Source of the DNA: Beijerinckia indica subsp. indica ATCC 9039
GTDB taxonomy: Bacteria; Pseudomonadota; Alphaproteobacteria; Rhizobiales; Beijerinckiaceae
DNA: 64,000 nucleotides
Assembly: GCF_000019845.1 (NCBI RefSeq)
Contig: NC_010581.1
Location: 2,733,501 to 2,797,500, forward strand
Direction of reading: 5' to 3'
Part shown: piece by piece, positions 20,208 to 29,762 of the stretch
Position numbering within the stretch: the stretch's first letter is position 1
Layout of the letters: each line of letters starts with the position of its first letter
The notes under the pieces: model-generated
The model's input: only the letters and a program-made list of their open reading frames with translations
Database searches by the model: none
Told to the model about the DNA's origin: nothing
Made by a program: the position numbers and the translations under genes

Positions 20208-21298
20208 TGGAAAATGACGCCAAGCGGCCACCCCGCGCCTTTCGCCTCGATCCCCAGCCGCGGCCACAGGCCAAGACCACAATGGCAGCGGAACCATTAC
20301 CCCGCGTGATCGAGCCTGAGCAGGACGCCTATGAACGCGAGGCGGAAGCCATGATGGCTTCTCTCGGCTCGCAAGATGGCGGCGAAGCTGCTGTCGAGAA
20401 GGCGCAGGCGGAAGGCATGTTGCCGAGCCTCGTACGGCGAGCTTTGCTTTCCTGGGGCGGTGTGTTCTGGACGGCACTCGCGGCACTCGCTTCGCTGACC
20501 TTCGGCCTATGGCTCGACCGTCTCGTCGAGGATCTTTACGCCCGCGCTCCCTCGCTCGGGATCGTCGGGCTGGTCTTGGTTGGTTTGATGGTATCGGCGC
20601 TTGTCGCTCTCGCCACGCGTGAATTGGTCAGCGTCATCAGGCAACGCCAGATCGCCGTGCTACACCTGGATCTGGCCCGAGCGCGGGAAGCGGACGATGC
20701 CGATGCAGCGCGCAGGCTCGTCCTGGAACTCAACGTTCTTTACAAAAATCGCACAGAGACGGCGCAGGCGCGGGTCCATCTCGAGGATCTCACAAAGGAA
20801 ATCGTCGACGGCCGCGATCTGATCGACATTGCCGAGCGCACCCTCATCGAGCCGATTGATGCCAAAGTGAGACAGGAAATAGCCAACGCCGCCAAGCGTG
20901 TTTCCGTCGTCACGACCTTCGCGCCGCGCGCCATTCTGGATGTTTTATTCGTGGCCGGACAAAGCCTGAGCCTCATCCGTACGATCGCGGCCCTTTATGG
21001 CGGCAGGCCGGGTCTTGTGGGATTTCTCAAATTGCTGCGTTCGGTCGGCGCGCATCTCGCCATCACCGGCAGCATGGCGGCGGGCGATACGATTCTCCAA
21101 CAATTCGTCGGCCATGGGATTGCCGCCAAGGTGTCAGCACGGCTCGGCGAAGGTGTGTTGAATGGCCTGCTCACCGCCCGTGTCGGGCTCTCCGCCATGG
21201 CAGTTTGCCGCCCCATGCCTTTTGCCGAGAAACGCGCGCCGAGCGTCGGCGATGTCGCGCCGTTTCTGTTCACCTCGCCGAAGGAAGAAAAAACTTAA
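20207..21298 (+). CDS. ycjF: YcjF-like DUF697/TIGR01620 membrane protein
   Basis: A 363-residue inner-membrane protein of the YcjF family, partner of YcjX. The first 80 residues are charged. Two transmembrane helices follow (GGVFWTALAALASLTFGLWL and SLGIVGLVLVGLMVSALVAL). A helical DUF697 domain ends with further hydrophobic stretches (LLRSVGAHLAITGSMAAGDT). The start codon overlaps the stop codon of ycjX by one base, so the two are translationally coupled. Confidence 0.85.
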   Translation: MENDAKRPPRAFRLDPQPRPQAKTTMAAEPLPRVIEPEQDAYEREAEAMMASLGSQDGGEAAVEKAQAEGMLPSLVRRALLSWGGVFWTALAALASLTFGLWLDRLVEDLYARAPSLGIVGLVLVGLMVSALVALATRELVSVIRQRQIAVLHLDLARAREADDADAARRLVLELNVLYKNRTETAQARVHLEDLTKEIVDGRDLIDIAERTLIEPIDAKVRQEIANAAKRVSVVTTFAPRAILDVLFVAGQSLSLIRTIAALYGGRPGLVGFLKLLRSVGAHLAITGSMAAGDTILQQFVGHGIAAKVSARLGEGVLNGLLTARVGLSAMAVCRPMPFAEKRAPSVGDVAPFLFTSPKEEKT

Positions 21299-21390
21299 TT
21301 TACACAATCTGTTAAAAAGAAAGCCATCGCGCGCTGGGTCACTTTTTTCATTCAGAAAAGCAAGGATTCAAAATAAGAGGCAGTCTAGAG

Positions 21391-22440
21391 TACTTTGCAT
21401 TTACGTTGATACGTATCCGGCGTGTTTGAAAAAGTTCCAGCATTCCTGGGGGGTGAAAAGGTCGCAGATGTCTGCGAGCGCTTTGCAGAGTTGGTCGAAT
21501 GTCCTGGCGCCGATGCGGCGGAGGTGAGCTTTCAGCTTGGCGAAGGCCATTTCGATGGGGTTCAGATCGGGGCTGTAGGCGGGCAGGAACAGAAACCAGC
21601 ATCCCTTGGCCTTCAGCGCCTCGGCGGACTGCGGTGCGTGCTGAGATTGTCGAGGATGACCACGGTGCCGGGAGCGAGCAGCGGCGCGAGCTGGGTTTCG
21701 ATGTAGATGTCGAAGGCAGCGCCGTTCATGGCGCCATCGATGACCCAGGGGGCGATCAGGGCGTTCCCGGTCAGCCCGGCAATGAAGGTCTGGGTGTGCC
21801 ACTTGCCGAAGGGTGCAGTCCCATGCAGACGCTGGCCCCGGCGTGCGCGGCCTCTGATCCTTGTCAGGTTGGTCTTGACGCAGGTTTCGTCGATGAACAC
21901 CAGCCGCTCGGGCCGCTGCTGCATGAACGGCTGGCGACGCTCTGTCCAGTCGGCGCGCGCTTCGACGATATCGGCGCGGCGCTGTTCGTCGGCGACCAGC
22001 GCCTTTTTTTGTATGTGAAGCCAAGCCTTTTCAAAGCCCGGGAAATCGCCGAATAATGGACCTGAACGCCCTCGGCATGGGCCAGGGCGTCGCGCAGTTC
22101 GAATAGCGTGATATCGGGGTCTTGTGTGACCAGTTCGATGAGGAAGGACTTGTAGGGCTCCAGCTTACCCCGCCCTGTGGGACATCCGCATTTGACGGCA
22201 GCGAGGCTTTCCCCACGTCGGACCTTGAGGGCAAGCCGCGCGCCCGTCGCCGCGGAGATCATCAGGCGCCTGGCCGCTTCGCGCGCACTCAGGCCCTCTT
22301 CAATGAGACGCTGGAAATGACGCCGCAGGTCAAGCGAAAGGGGAGCTGGCATGGCAAAATCCTCCTCGACGGGAGGAATCACAAAAAACACCCCAAGCAA
22401 AGCCCAACGATTCAACGTTCAAACAAATTGCTCTAAAGTA
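21391..22440 (-). mobile_element. IS630-type insertion sequence, about 1.05 kb
   Basis: The transposase is of the IS630 family, which inserts at TA dinucleotides. The proposed ends are the TA at 21391-21392 and the TA at 22439-22440. Inward from both, the sequence begins CTTT (left CTTTGCATTTACGTTG, right complement CTTTAGAGCAATTTG), so the terminal repeats are short and imperfect. The size fits. The exact boundary is my estimate. It sits between ycjF and the toxin-antitoxin locus. Confidence 0.75.
21401..22352 (-). pseudogene. IS630 family transposase, frameshifted
   Basis: Three overlapping reading frames make one transposase. The N-terminal HTH part starts at 22352 (MPAPLSLDLRRHFQRL) with AGGAGG upstream and runs to an A7 tract at 22004-22010. 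The DDE core is in the next frame (VFIDETCVKT, VVILDNLSTH) and the last part (AYSPDLNPIEMAF, with the catalytic E) is in a third frame. The shift at the A7 tract is a -1 shift and could be programmed slippage. The shift near 21630 has no slippery sequence and looks like a true lesion (one base missing or two extra). The element is therefore probably not active on its own. Confidence 0.8.
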
Positions 22441-22546
22441 TCGCTTGATAAATCGGAATCTTTGGCGATGCTTTTGGCGAGTTTCCGCTCAACCCTTTGG
22501 ATCGCGGCAGGTGATGCGAGAGATTTTGGTAAATAACTCGATGGCA

Positions 22547-22936
22547 TTATTCAACCAGCCATGCCGGATCAATATCCAAAGCTGTGGCAAGCGAAGCAAG
22601 CGTTTCTGGCGTGCCACCTCTGCGTCGGCTCTCTAAATCAGAGAGGTATCCTTGTCCGAGACCCGCGGCTTTCGCCAGATCGATTTGCGTCATACCGCGC
22701 CACTTGCGAAACGCCTTCAATAGGCTGTCGCCGCGCAAAAGGCTGGCGCTGACCTCCGCCGGGAGAGCCGCATTAGATCCTTCCTCGAGTTCCTTCTTGC
22801 GGGCATCATATATAGCGAGATCAGCAGCATCCTCTTCAGCCTCTGAATAGGCCGCGATGAGTTCGTCATAATCACTCTTGGGAATGACGACCAATTCCTC
22901 TCCGGCTGCCGTCCTAATGATTTGTGGCGCGCGCAT
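22547..22936 (-). CDS. HTH-type antitoxin of a toxin-antitoxin pair
   Basis: A 129-residue protein with an N-terminal region (MRAPQIIRTAAGEELVVIPK) that probably binds the toxin. A C-terminal XRE-type helix-turn-helix follows (MTQIDLAKAAGLGQGYLSDL, then ALDIDPAWLVE). The frame is open to 23011, but the ATG at 22936 lies one base after the toxin stop (TGA-A-ATG), so coupling is clear. Like HigA-type antitoxins, it is downstream of the toxin. It probably binds the palindromes upstream and represses the operon. Confidence 0.8.
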   Translation of the reverse strand: MRAPQIIRTAAGEELVVIPKSDYDELIAAYSEAEEDAADLAIYDARKKELEEGSNAALPAEVSASLLRGDSLLKAFRKWRGMTQIDLAKAAGLGQGYLSDLESRRRGGTPETLASLATALDIDPAWLVE

Positions 22937-22937
22937 T

Positions 22938-23189
22938 TCAGTTATTCCGATAGGTTGTTGTTTCACGCTTACCAATATAAAGCGCGAGAATGGTGACTTT
23001 ATCTTCGTCAAAAATCACCCGATAGCGGCCAATACGAAGACGATAACCACTACGTCCAGAAAGCGCTTTCACATCGCCGCGCCCATCAACGGCATAATCA
23101 TGCAAAGCAGCCACGATCGCTTCGCGGGCGTCGCCCTCAATCGCGTCAAGCTCCTTGGCAGCTCTGTGGGTAAAAATGATCGTCTTCAC
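22938..23189 (-). CDS. RelE/ParE-superfamily toxin
   Basis: An 83-residue toxin of the RelE/ParE fold, probably an mRNA interferase or a gyrase inhibitor. The sequence MKTIIFTHRAAKELDAI is the typical first strand and helix. GYRLRIGRYRVIFDEDKVTI contains the conserved basic Arg region and is followed by the last strand LALYIG. The start is GTG at 23189 and aligns with family N-termini, so no longer form is expected. The antitoxin follows immediately. The target is not determined. Confidence 0.82.
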   Translation of the reverse strand: MKTIIFTHRAAKELDAIEGDAREAIVAALHDYAVDGRGDVKALSGRSGYRLRIGRYRVIFDEDKVTILALYIGKRETTTYRNN

Positions 23190-23237
23190 AGCGATTTTAT
23201 CGCAAATTGGCAGGATAGATCAAGCGATATTATCGCT
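23190..23237 (-). promoter_or_regulatory. Toxin-antitoxin promoter with two palindromic operators
   Basis: Two related palindromes lie just upstream of the toxin gene: GCGATTTTATCGC at 23191-23203 and AGCGATATTATCGCT at 23223-23237. On the minus strand a sigma-70-like promoter fits: -35 TTGATC at 23218-23223, then 18 bases, then -10 TAAAAT at 23194-23199. The first palindrome overlaps the -10 box and abuts the GTG start, so repression by the antitoxin would be direct. The transcript would be leaderless or nearly so. Confidence 0.55.
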
Positions 23238-23276
23238 AGCTGCATATTTCAAACATTTTGGCCGCTTTTACGCATT

Positions 23277-24263
23277 TCAAAGAAGCTTCCACTTGCGCAA
23301 AAGGAGCAAGGTCACCATCCCCGTCAGCAGCATGATACCGATGCCGTACCAAAAGCCCTGATCATGCGATAGACCGGGCATCCCTCCGAGATTCATGCCA
23401 AATATGCCGGTGATGAGCGTCATGGGCAGAAACATCGTTGTAACGATCGAGAGAATGTAAAGATTGCGGTTCGTCGCCTCGATCAGGCGCGCCGAGGCCT
23501 GCTCCTGCAAGAGGCGGGCACGTTCCTGTACGAGATCAAGATCATGTCCCAAGGCGCCGAGCCGCTCGATGGCGGTGCGCAGACTGGCGGCGTCACCTTC
23601 CTCCACCCAATGCGGAAGCCGCGACAGAAGGCCCAGCAGCGCATGCTGCTGCGGCACCATATGGCGGCGCAATTGGACGGCTGTCCGCCGAATACGGCCA
23701 AGTTCCTCACCCGTGCGCTCACACCGTTCCGCCAGAATAAGATCCTCGACATCTTCCACATTGCTGGTGAGTTCGAGAATTAGGTCTCCCAAAGTATCGG
23801 TGACATGATGCAGGAAATTCGTCACCAGGCTGATCGGCTTGCCGAGCTTGAGCCCTTCGCCGAGGGATTGACGTAATCGATCGATTGAGGTGAGCGGCTG
23901 ACGGCGGGCACTAATGAGACAATGACTATCAAGATAGAGTCTCAAAATGTCGAGCTGATCAGACTTCTTGACGAATTCATGATGGAGATCGCAGACGACA
24001 CCGGCGAGGCCCAGCCCGGCGGGCTCGATCCGCATATGCAGATCCGAGCCGAGCAAAATAGCTTTCGCAGCGGAAGGAATATGGGTGGAAGCGCTGATCC
24101 AATTGCGGGCGCGCACATCGATCAGATTGAAATGCAGCCAGACGACAGAGGTTTCGTCTGCGAGAGCCGCATCCATGTCGGCCCATTCAACCGCTGTCAT
24201 GTCGCCTAACGCGGTGACTTGATAGCCGCAGATCAGGCCCATGGGATCGGCGATTTCCACCAT
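23277..24263 (-). CDS. CorA/ZntB-like divalent cation transporter
   Basis: A 328-residue member of the CorA metal transporter superfamily. Two C-terminal transmembrane helices are visible (LYILSIVTTMFLPMTLITGI and GFWYGIGIMLLTGMVTLLLL) with the signature GMN in GIFGMNLGGMPG between them. The long N-terminal cytoplasmic part includes coiled-coil helices (LGDLILELTSNVEDVEDLIL). The MPG loop and the acidic N-terminus resemble ZntB-type members, so Zn or Mg are possible substrates. I chose the start at 24263 (MVEIADPMG); the frame is open to 24320. It runs opposite to most neighbours and stands alone. Confidence 0.8.
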   Translation of the reverse strand: MVEIADPMGLICGYQVTALGDMTAVEWADMDAALADETSVVWLHFNLIDVRARNWISASTHIPSAAKAILLGSDLHMRIEPAGLGLAGVVCDLHHEFVKKSDQLDILRLYLDSHCLISARRQPLTSIDRLRQSLGEGLKLGKPISLVTNFLHHVTDTLGDLILELTSNVEDVEDLILAERCERTGEELGRIRRTAVQLRRHMVPQQHALLGLLSRLPHWVEEGDAASLRTAIERLGALGHDLDLVQERARLLQEQASARLIEATNRNLYILSIVTTMFLPMTLITGIFGMNLGGMPGLSHDQGFWYGIGIMLLTGMVTLLLLRKWKLL

Positions 24264-24564
24264 GAAAGTTTCTCGGCTGGTTTGGAGATTTATGGGTCGA
24301 CACCGAGGAGACTCAATCACCTGTCTCCCAAGAGAAGTAAATTATTATCTTGTTGTATACTTTCCTTGAAACATGCGCCAAAGCACACGGAGACTTTTAC
24401 TTTTCCTGCTTCATGGATTTCGCAGACGCGTTGTTTCGTCCTGTCTTCAATGATGCACGTTCCTTGCACCGCAAGGCCAAATCTCAATCAGGCATAGCCC
24501 GGTCTTGATCAGCGATCTCGACAGGCGAGTTCAAGTCCAGGCATTGCGCATGATCGCTTCCAGA
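24264..24564. other. Intergenic region upstream of the CorA-like gene
   Basis: About 300 bases, with AT-rich tracts at 24340-24400 that may hold a promoter. No gene, terminator or operator is clear. Confidence 0.3.
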
Positions 24565-25140
24565 TCATAAGGGGATGCCCGGCGGTTTATGGATTGGTGG
24601 GCAGGCCCTCTCAGGGAGCCGTGTGTCGCAAACCAAGATGCTGTCCAAATATTGCGTCCAAGTCGAGATTTGCTCCGCCGAAGGCTCAAATTTGAAAGCC
24701 TTCTGGATGACATAAAAGCTGTCGTTGCCTTTAATCGCTCGGAACCATGTGATTTCCGGCTTGCCGGTCCCTGTATTCAAGGGACAGCGCGACACCCATG
24801 TTTTCACGGGATATCCATTTGATATCGTTTCAACCGCCGTTTCGACTTGTCCTCCTTTGCAGCTCGTTATCCAACGCTGCTTCATCGCAAGGTAAAACTT
24901 GTTCGGATCCACATCCTTCCATCCCAGAAAAATCTGGGTCGTCACCATCTCTGTCCAATTCTCTACAGTTTCATTCTGTGGAACGGCCTCTTGTATTGTC
25001 AATTTTCCTTGAGTTTGTTGAAAACCGATTTTGTATCCACGCGGCAAAGGCTGCAACAGATTTTCGTTTTCGATCTGAGCAAGACAAGGTTCCGAAAGAA
25101 CCAGGGTGAGGCCTGATAATAGCGCCGTAATCTTCTTCAT
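24565..25140 (-). CDS. Exported hypothetical protein (with signal peptide)
   Basis: A 191-residue protein. The N-terminus MKKITALLSGLTLVLSEPCL, followed by a cleavage site near AQ, is a signal peptide. The mature domain contains two cysteine pairs (SCKGGQ and RCPLNTGTGKPE), probably a disulfide-stabilised periplasmic protein. ENWTEMVTTQIFLGW and GNDSFYVIQKAFKFEPSAEQ look like conserved parts of a family I recall only as hypothetical. Its ATG overlaps the TGA of the upstream HlyD remnant, so it once belonged to a type I secretion operon. No function is assigned. Confidence 0.65.
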   Translation of the reverse strand: MKKITALLSGLTLVLSEPCLAQIENENLLQPLPRGYKIGFQQTQGKLTIQEAVPQNETVENWTEMVTTQIFLGWKDVDPNKFYLAMKQRWITSCKGGQVETAVETISNGYPVKTWVSRCPLNTGTGKPEITWFRAIKGNDSFYVIQKAFKFEPSAEQISTWTQYLDSILVCDTRLPERACPPIHKPPGIPL

Positions 25141-25361
25141 TTCTCCCTCAACCCCTCGTGTTTGTATCTAAGCAGCGGCGAGAGCAGATAACTGGAGATG
25201 GCTCGCTGGCCGGTCTTGATTTCGGCCGTTACCGCCACGCCAGGTTCGAGCGGAAAGTAGCCGCCCGCCCGAACTCGACTCTGGATGGTGATGACATCAC
25301 CATCCTCTGCATCCGAATCGTAGAAACTGATCCAAACGAGCGGGTACGTTTTGCGGCGAGA
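25137..25361 (-). pseudogene. HlyD-type membrane fusion protein, C-terminal remnant
   Basis: In the frame ending at the TGA at 25137-25139 the translation reads YFPLEPGVAVTAEIKTGQRA followed by ISSYLLSPLLRYKHEGLREK. That is the typical C-terminus of HlyD-family adaptors of type I secretion systems. The frame is stopped by a TGA at 25362-25364, and no intact N-terminal part is found upstream. The stop overlaps the ATG of the exported protein gene. This is a decayed gene fragment. Confidence 0.6.
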
Positions 25362-25896
25362 TCAGCCGCCAAGACATCACGATCCGCATTCGGGAGAGCC
25401 ATGACCTCCATGGCAACATTGATGTACGATTCCTGCGCGGGGAACAATCTAATCGGCGTGAGGGCGCTCATCACTTGAGCACGGCGTAGGGCTTCGTCCG
25501 TGGACACATGATCAGCCCCACCGATCGGCAGGAGTTTTCCGATCGCCAATATAAATACATATATAACACTAACGATGCCTTGGCCGCAATCGAATAGCAA
25601 GGTGCTCAAGGAGGATGTGTTGGGTTCGAATCGCTTCGCGAGAAGAAGGTTTTGATCTGCTCCAGGAAAATGCCTTCATCCAAAGGACTGGAGCTTTTGC
25701 AGGATTTAAAGAATTGTAAAAAAAGCTCCCCTATCCGCCATCAGTGGAACGTTAAATCAGCGCGTTCAATGATGGCGGCTTGGAGAATGGGCAATATATC
25801 AGTTCGGGATGGACTCAAGGAGATGCAACGTAAACGCATCACGTTGCAGCCGAGTCTCCATCAAGAGGCGGGAAAGCGGTCCTACACCGCCCAACC
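25362..25896. other. Interval with no supported gene
   Basis: About 535 bases between the HlyD remnant and ilvC. A 126-residue minus-strand ORF (25229-25609) overlaps the HlyD remnant in another frame and has no recognised product. It may be a decayed part of the same secretion gene or mere open frame. No terminator or promoter was recognised. Confidence 0.35.
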
Positions 25897-26976
<1,080 letters not shown>

Positions 26977-27052
26977 CTACAACATCGGGCCTTGGTGGGA
27001 AATCACCGATCAGCGGACACTGACCAATGGCAAATGATCGTAATAGGATGAC

Positions 27053-27607
27053 TCAGATCGCATCCGGTCCGCGTGTCATCGCGGCAATGCCTGTCCGTGA
27101 TACTTCGACCAGGCCGATAGGCCGCATCAATTCGACGAATTGATCGATCTTGCCGGCATTACCAGTCAGTTCGAAAACGAAACTGTCAATCGTCGCATCG
27201 ACAACACGAGCCCGGAACGCATCGGCAAGACGCATGGCCTCGACGCGGTTCTCGCCCCTGCCCGCCACCTTGATCATGGCGAGCTCGCGTTCGATCGAAC
27301 CGCCGCGCAAGGTCAGATCCGTGACGCGATGAATGGGAATGAGACGTTCGAGCTGGTGAACGATCTGTTCGATCATTTCCGGTGTGCCCGAGGTCACGAT
27401 GGTGATGCGTGACAAATGTTCCGCATGCGCCACTTCGGCAACCGTCAGGCTTTCGATATTGTAGCCGCGGCCTGAAAACAGGCCAACAACACGCGCGAGC
27501 ACGCCCGGCTCGTTATCGACCAGGACGGAGAGCGTATGCACCTCGATCTTCGAGGCAGCGGGTGCCGAGGAATAAGGCGAGAGGGGAGCGGCAGGAGCAT
27601 TCATCAT
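27053..27607 (-). CDS. ilvN: Acetolactate synthase small (regulatory) subunit
   Basis: Regulatory subunit that confers valine feedback control on acetolactate synthase. The ACT domain is at the N-terminus (EVHTLSVLVDNEPGVLARVV, then GLFSGRGYNIESLTVAEV). The C-terminal domain follows (LAMIKVAGRGENRVEAMRLA). The start lies in the overlap TGATG with the ilvB stop, so translation is coupled. The GTG at 27610 and the ATGs at 27607 and 27604 are all in frame; I chose 27607. Confidence 0.95.
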   Translation of the reverse strand: MMNAPAAPLSPYSSAPAASKIEVHTLSVLVDNEPGVLARVVGLFSGRGYNIESLTVAEVAHAEHLSRITIVTSGTPEMIEQIVHQLERLIPIHRVTDLTLRGGSIERELAMIKVAGRGENRVEAMRLADAFRARVVDATIDSFVFELTGNAGKIDQFVELMRPIGLVEVSRTGIAAMTRGPDAI

Positions 27608-29367
27608 CACACCAATATTTTGCCGGCGGCATCGATCGCCGTCCCGAGTTCCGTTTCCATATCGGGCAGGATCATTTCATTATGCGCCTTGCCCGAGGGA
27701 ATCATCGGCAGGCAATTTTCCTCCCGATCGACAATGCAATCGAACAAAACCGGCTTCGGGGTTTCTATCATTTCGAGAATCGCGGCGTCGAGTGTGTTCG
27801 GATCGGCGCAACGGATACCATGACAGCCATAGGCCTCGGCCAGTTTCACGAAATCGGGCAGAGCTTCCGAATAACTCTCGGAATAACGGCCGCCATGCAG
27901 CAGTTCCTGCCATTGGCGCACCATGCCCATATATTGATTGTTGAGGATGAAAATCTTGACCGGCAACCGGAACTGAACAGCGGTCGAAAGTTCCTGAATG
28001 TTCATCAGGATCGACGCCTCGCCAGCAATATCGACGACGAGCGAGCCCGGATGCGCCATCTGCGCGCCAATGGCCGCCGGCAAGCCGTAACCCATGGTGC
28101 CGAGACCGCCGGACGTCATCCAGCGATTGGGTTCGTCGAAATGATAATGCTGTGCCGCCCACATCTGATGCTGACCGACCTCGGTCGAAATATAGGTGTC
28201 GCGGCCGCGCGTCAGTTCGAACAGACGTTGAATGGCATATTGCGGTTTGATCACCTTGTTCGACGCGCGATAGGCAAGCGATTTGCGGGCCCGCCAATGA
28301 TCGATCTCCTGCCACCATTTTTGGAGCACCGCCGCGTCGCAGGCCAGATGCCGTTCCTTCCAGCGCGCGACCATATCCCGCAAGACGGCGGTACAATCGC
28401 CGACAATACCAAGATCGACCTTCACGGTCTTGTTGATAGAGGATGGATCAATATCGATATGGATTTTGCGCGAGCCGGGAGAAAAAGCATCGATCCGGCC
28501 GGTAATACGATCGTCGAAACGCGCACCGATGGCGATCATCAGATCGCAATCATGCATGGCATTATTCGCTTCGTAGGTTCCATGCATGCCCAGCATGCCG
28601 AGCCAACGCGGAGAGGAAGCGGGATAGGCGCCGAGCCCCATCAAGGTGGAGGTGATCGGCGCGCCGGTCAAATCAACAAGTTCCCGCAGCAAGGCGGAGG
28701 CCTCGGGTCCTGAATTGATGATGCCACCACCGGTATAGAAGATCGGGCGCTTGGCCGCCGCGATCCAGCTCAGCGCCTCGTCGATGCGGCCGAGATCACC
28801 CTTGAACGCCGGCTTATAGGTCTTGTGCTCAATATTTTCAGGACCCGCATAGAGTCCCAGCGCGAATTGCACATCCTTGGGGATATCAATCACCACCGGC
28901 CCCGGCCGGCCATGCTGCGCGACATAAAAAGCCTCATGCAGGATGCGAGGCAGATCCTCGACCTGGCGAACGAGATAATTATGTTTCGTGCAATGGCGGG
29001 TAATACCCACCGTATCGCATTCCTGAAAGGCGTCGGAGCCGATGAGATGCGTCGGCACCTGCCCCGTAATGCAAACAAGCGGAATGGAATCGAGAAGAGC
29101 GTCAGTCAGGCCGGTGACGGCATTCGTCGCGCCGGGTCCCGACGTCACCAGAACCACGCCGATTTTGCCGCTGGAGCGCGCATAACCTTCCGCCGCATGG
29201 ACAGCGCCCTGCTCGTGACGAACGAGGACATGTTTGACGCTGTTCTGATGGAACAAAGCATCATAGATCGGTAGGACGGCGCCGCCCGGATAACCGAAAA
29301 TCGTGTCCACGCCCTGATCTTTCAGAGCCGTGACAACCATTTGTGCGCCGGTCATTTTCTCGGACAT
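27607..29367 (-). CDS. ilvB: Acetolactate synthase large (catalytic) subunit
   Basis: Thiamine-diphosphate enzyme of the first common step of branched-chain amino acid synthesis. The N-terminal domain shows DTIFGYPGGAVLPIYDALF and the TPP glutamate region VLVRHEQGAVHAAEGYAR. The C-terminal TPP/Mg domain has GLGTMGYGLPAAIGAQ. The start at 29367 (MSEKMTGAQ, 586 residues) has GGAG 6 bases upstream; the frame is open to 29412. Transcription should pass through the leader peptide and terminator described upstream. Confidence 0.97.
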   Translation of the reverse strand: MSEKMTGAQMVVTALKDQGVDTIFGYPGGAVLPIYDALFHQNSVKHVLVRHEQGAVHAAEGYARSSGKIGVVLVTSGPGATNAVTGLTDALLDSIPLVCITGQVPTHLIGSDAFQECDTVGITRHCTKHNYLVRQVEDLPRILHEAFYVAQHGRPGPVVIDIPKDVQFALGLYAGPENIEHKTYKPAFKGDLGRIDEALSWIAAAKRPIFYTGGGIINSGPEASALLRELVDLTGAPITSTLMGLGAYPASSPRWLGMLGMHGTYEANNAMHDCDLMIAIGARFDDRITGRIDAFSPGSRKIHIDIDPSSINKTVKVDLGIVGDCTAVLRDMVARWKERHLACDAAVLQKWWQEIDHWRARKSLAYRASNKVIKPQYAIQRLFELTRGRDTYISTEVGQHQMWAAQHYHFDEPNRWMTSGGLGTMGYGLPAAIGAQMAHPGSLVVDIAGEASILMNIQELSTAVQFRLPVKIFILNNQYMGMVRQWQELLHGGRYSESYSEALPDFVKLAEAYGCHGIRCADPNTLDAAILEMIETPKPVLFDCIVDREENCLPMIPSGKAHNEMILPDMETELGTAIDAAGKILV

Positions 29368-29440
29368 TTTATTCTCCGCGGCATTTTTGAGCCGAATGCC
29401 TTCATGGGTCATGAATTTTTAGAGAATGGGATGGAAAGCA

Positions 29441-29466
29441 ATAAAAAAGGCCCCGGAGGGCCTCGA
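29441..29466 (-). terminator. Attenuator terminator upstream of ilvB
   Basis: On the minus strand a GC-rich hairpin (AGGCCC, short loop, GGGCCT) is followed by a run of T. It lies about 75-100 bases upstream of the ilvB start, in the same direction as ilvB. Together with the leader peptide 38 bases further upstream it fits a classical transcription attenuator. Confidence 0.75.
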
Positions 29467-29503
29467 GAATGCGCCAGGGTCGGAAGCGGAGCCCTCTCCG
29501 TTC

Positions 29504-29557
29504 CTATACCGGCGCGATGCTTACGATCAGGATGTTCATGAACCGATTTGTTTGCAT
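29504..29557 (-). CDS. Leader peptide of the ilvB operon
   Basis: A 17-codon ORF, MQTNRFMNILIVSIAPV then TAG. Residues 8 to 17 include Ile, Leu, Ile, Val, Ile and Val, the amino acids whose synthesis ilvBN starts. An internal ATG at 29539 would give MNILIVSIAPV. It precedes an intrinsic terminator by 38 bases. Ribosome stalling on scarce branched-chain tRNAs would favour read-through into ilvB. The ribosome binding site is weak. It is too short for ordinary ORF finding and is called from context. Confidence 0.65.
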   Translation of the reverse strand: MQTNRFMNILIVSIAPV

Positions 29558-29762
29558 CTGAATCGCGTAGCTCAAAGCCCACGAGGCGTCAATAGGGCAT
29601 TTCGAAGATCGGTCAATGCTGGAATGAGATCAGCGTGGGTAGATAGGCTCGACAGTTGGAAATTGCCTGTGGGGCTGCGGATCGTAAAGTTGAAAAAGTC
29701 CGCTAACAGGTCCGCCTCTTATTTATTAAGGCGACCAAGCTTCAATAGGATATTGAAATAAC

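Noticed and set aside
25229..25609. 126-residue minus-strand ORF near the HlyD remnant
   Set aside because: It overlaps the HlyD C-terminal remnant in a different frame and resembles no known protein.
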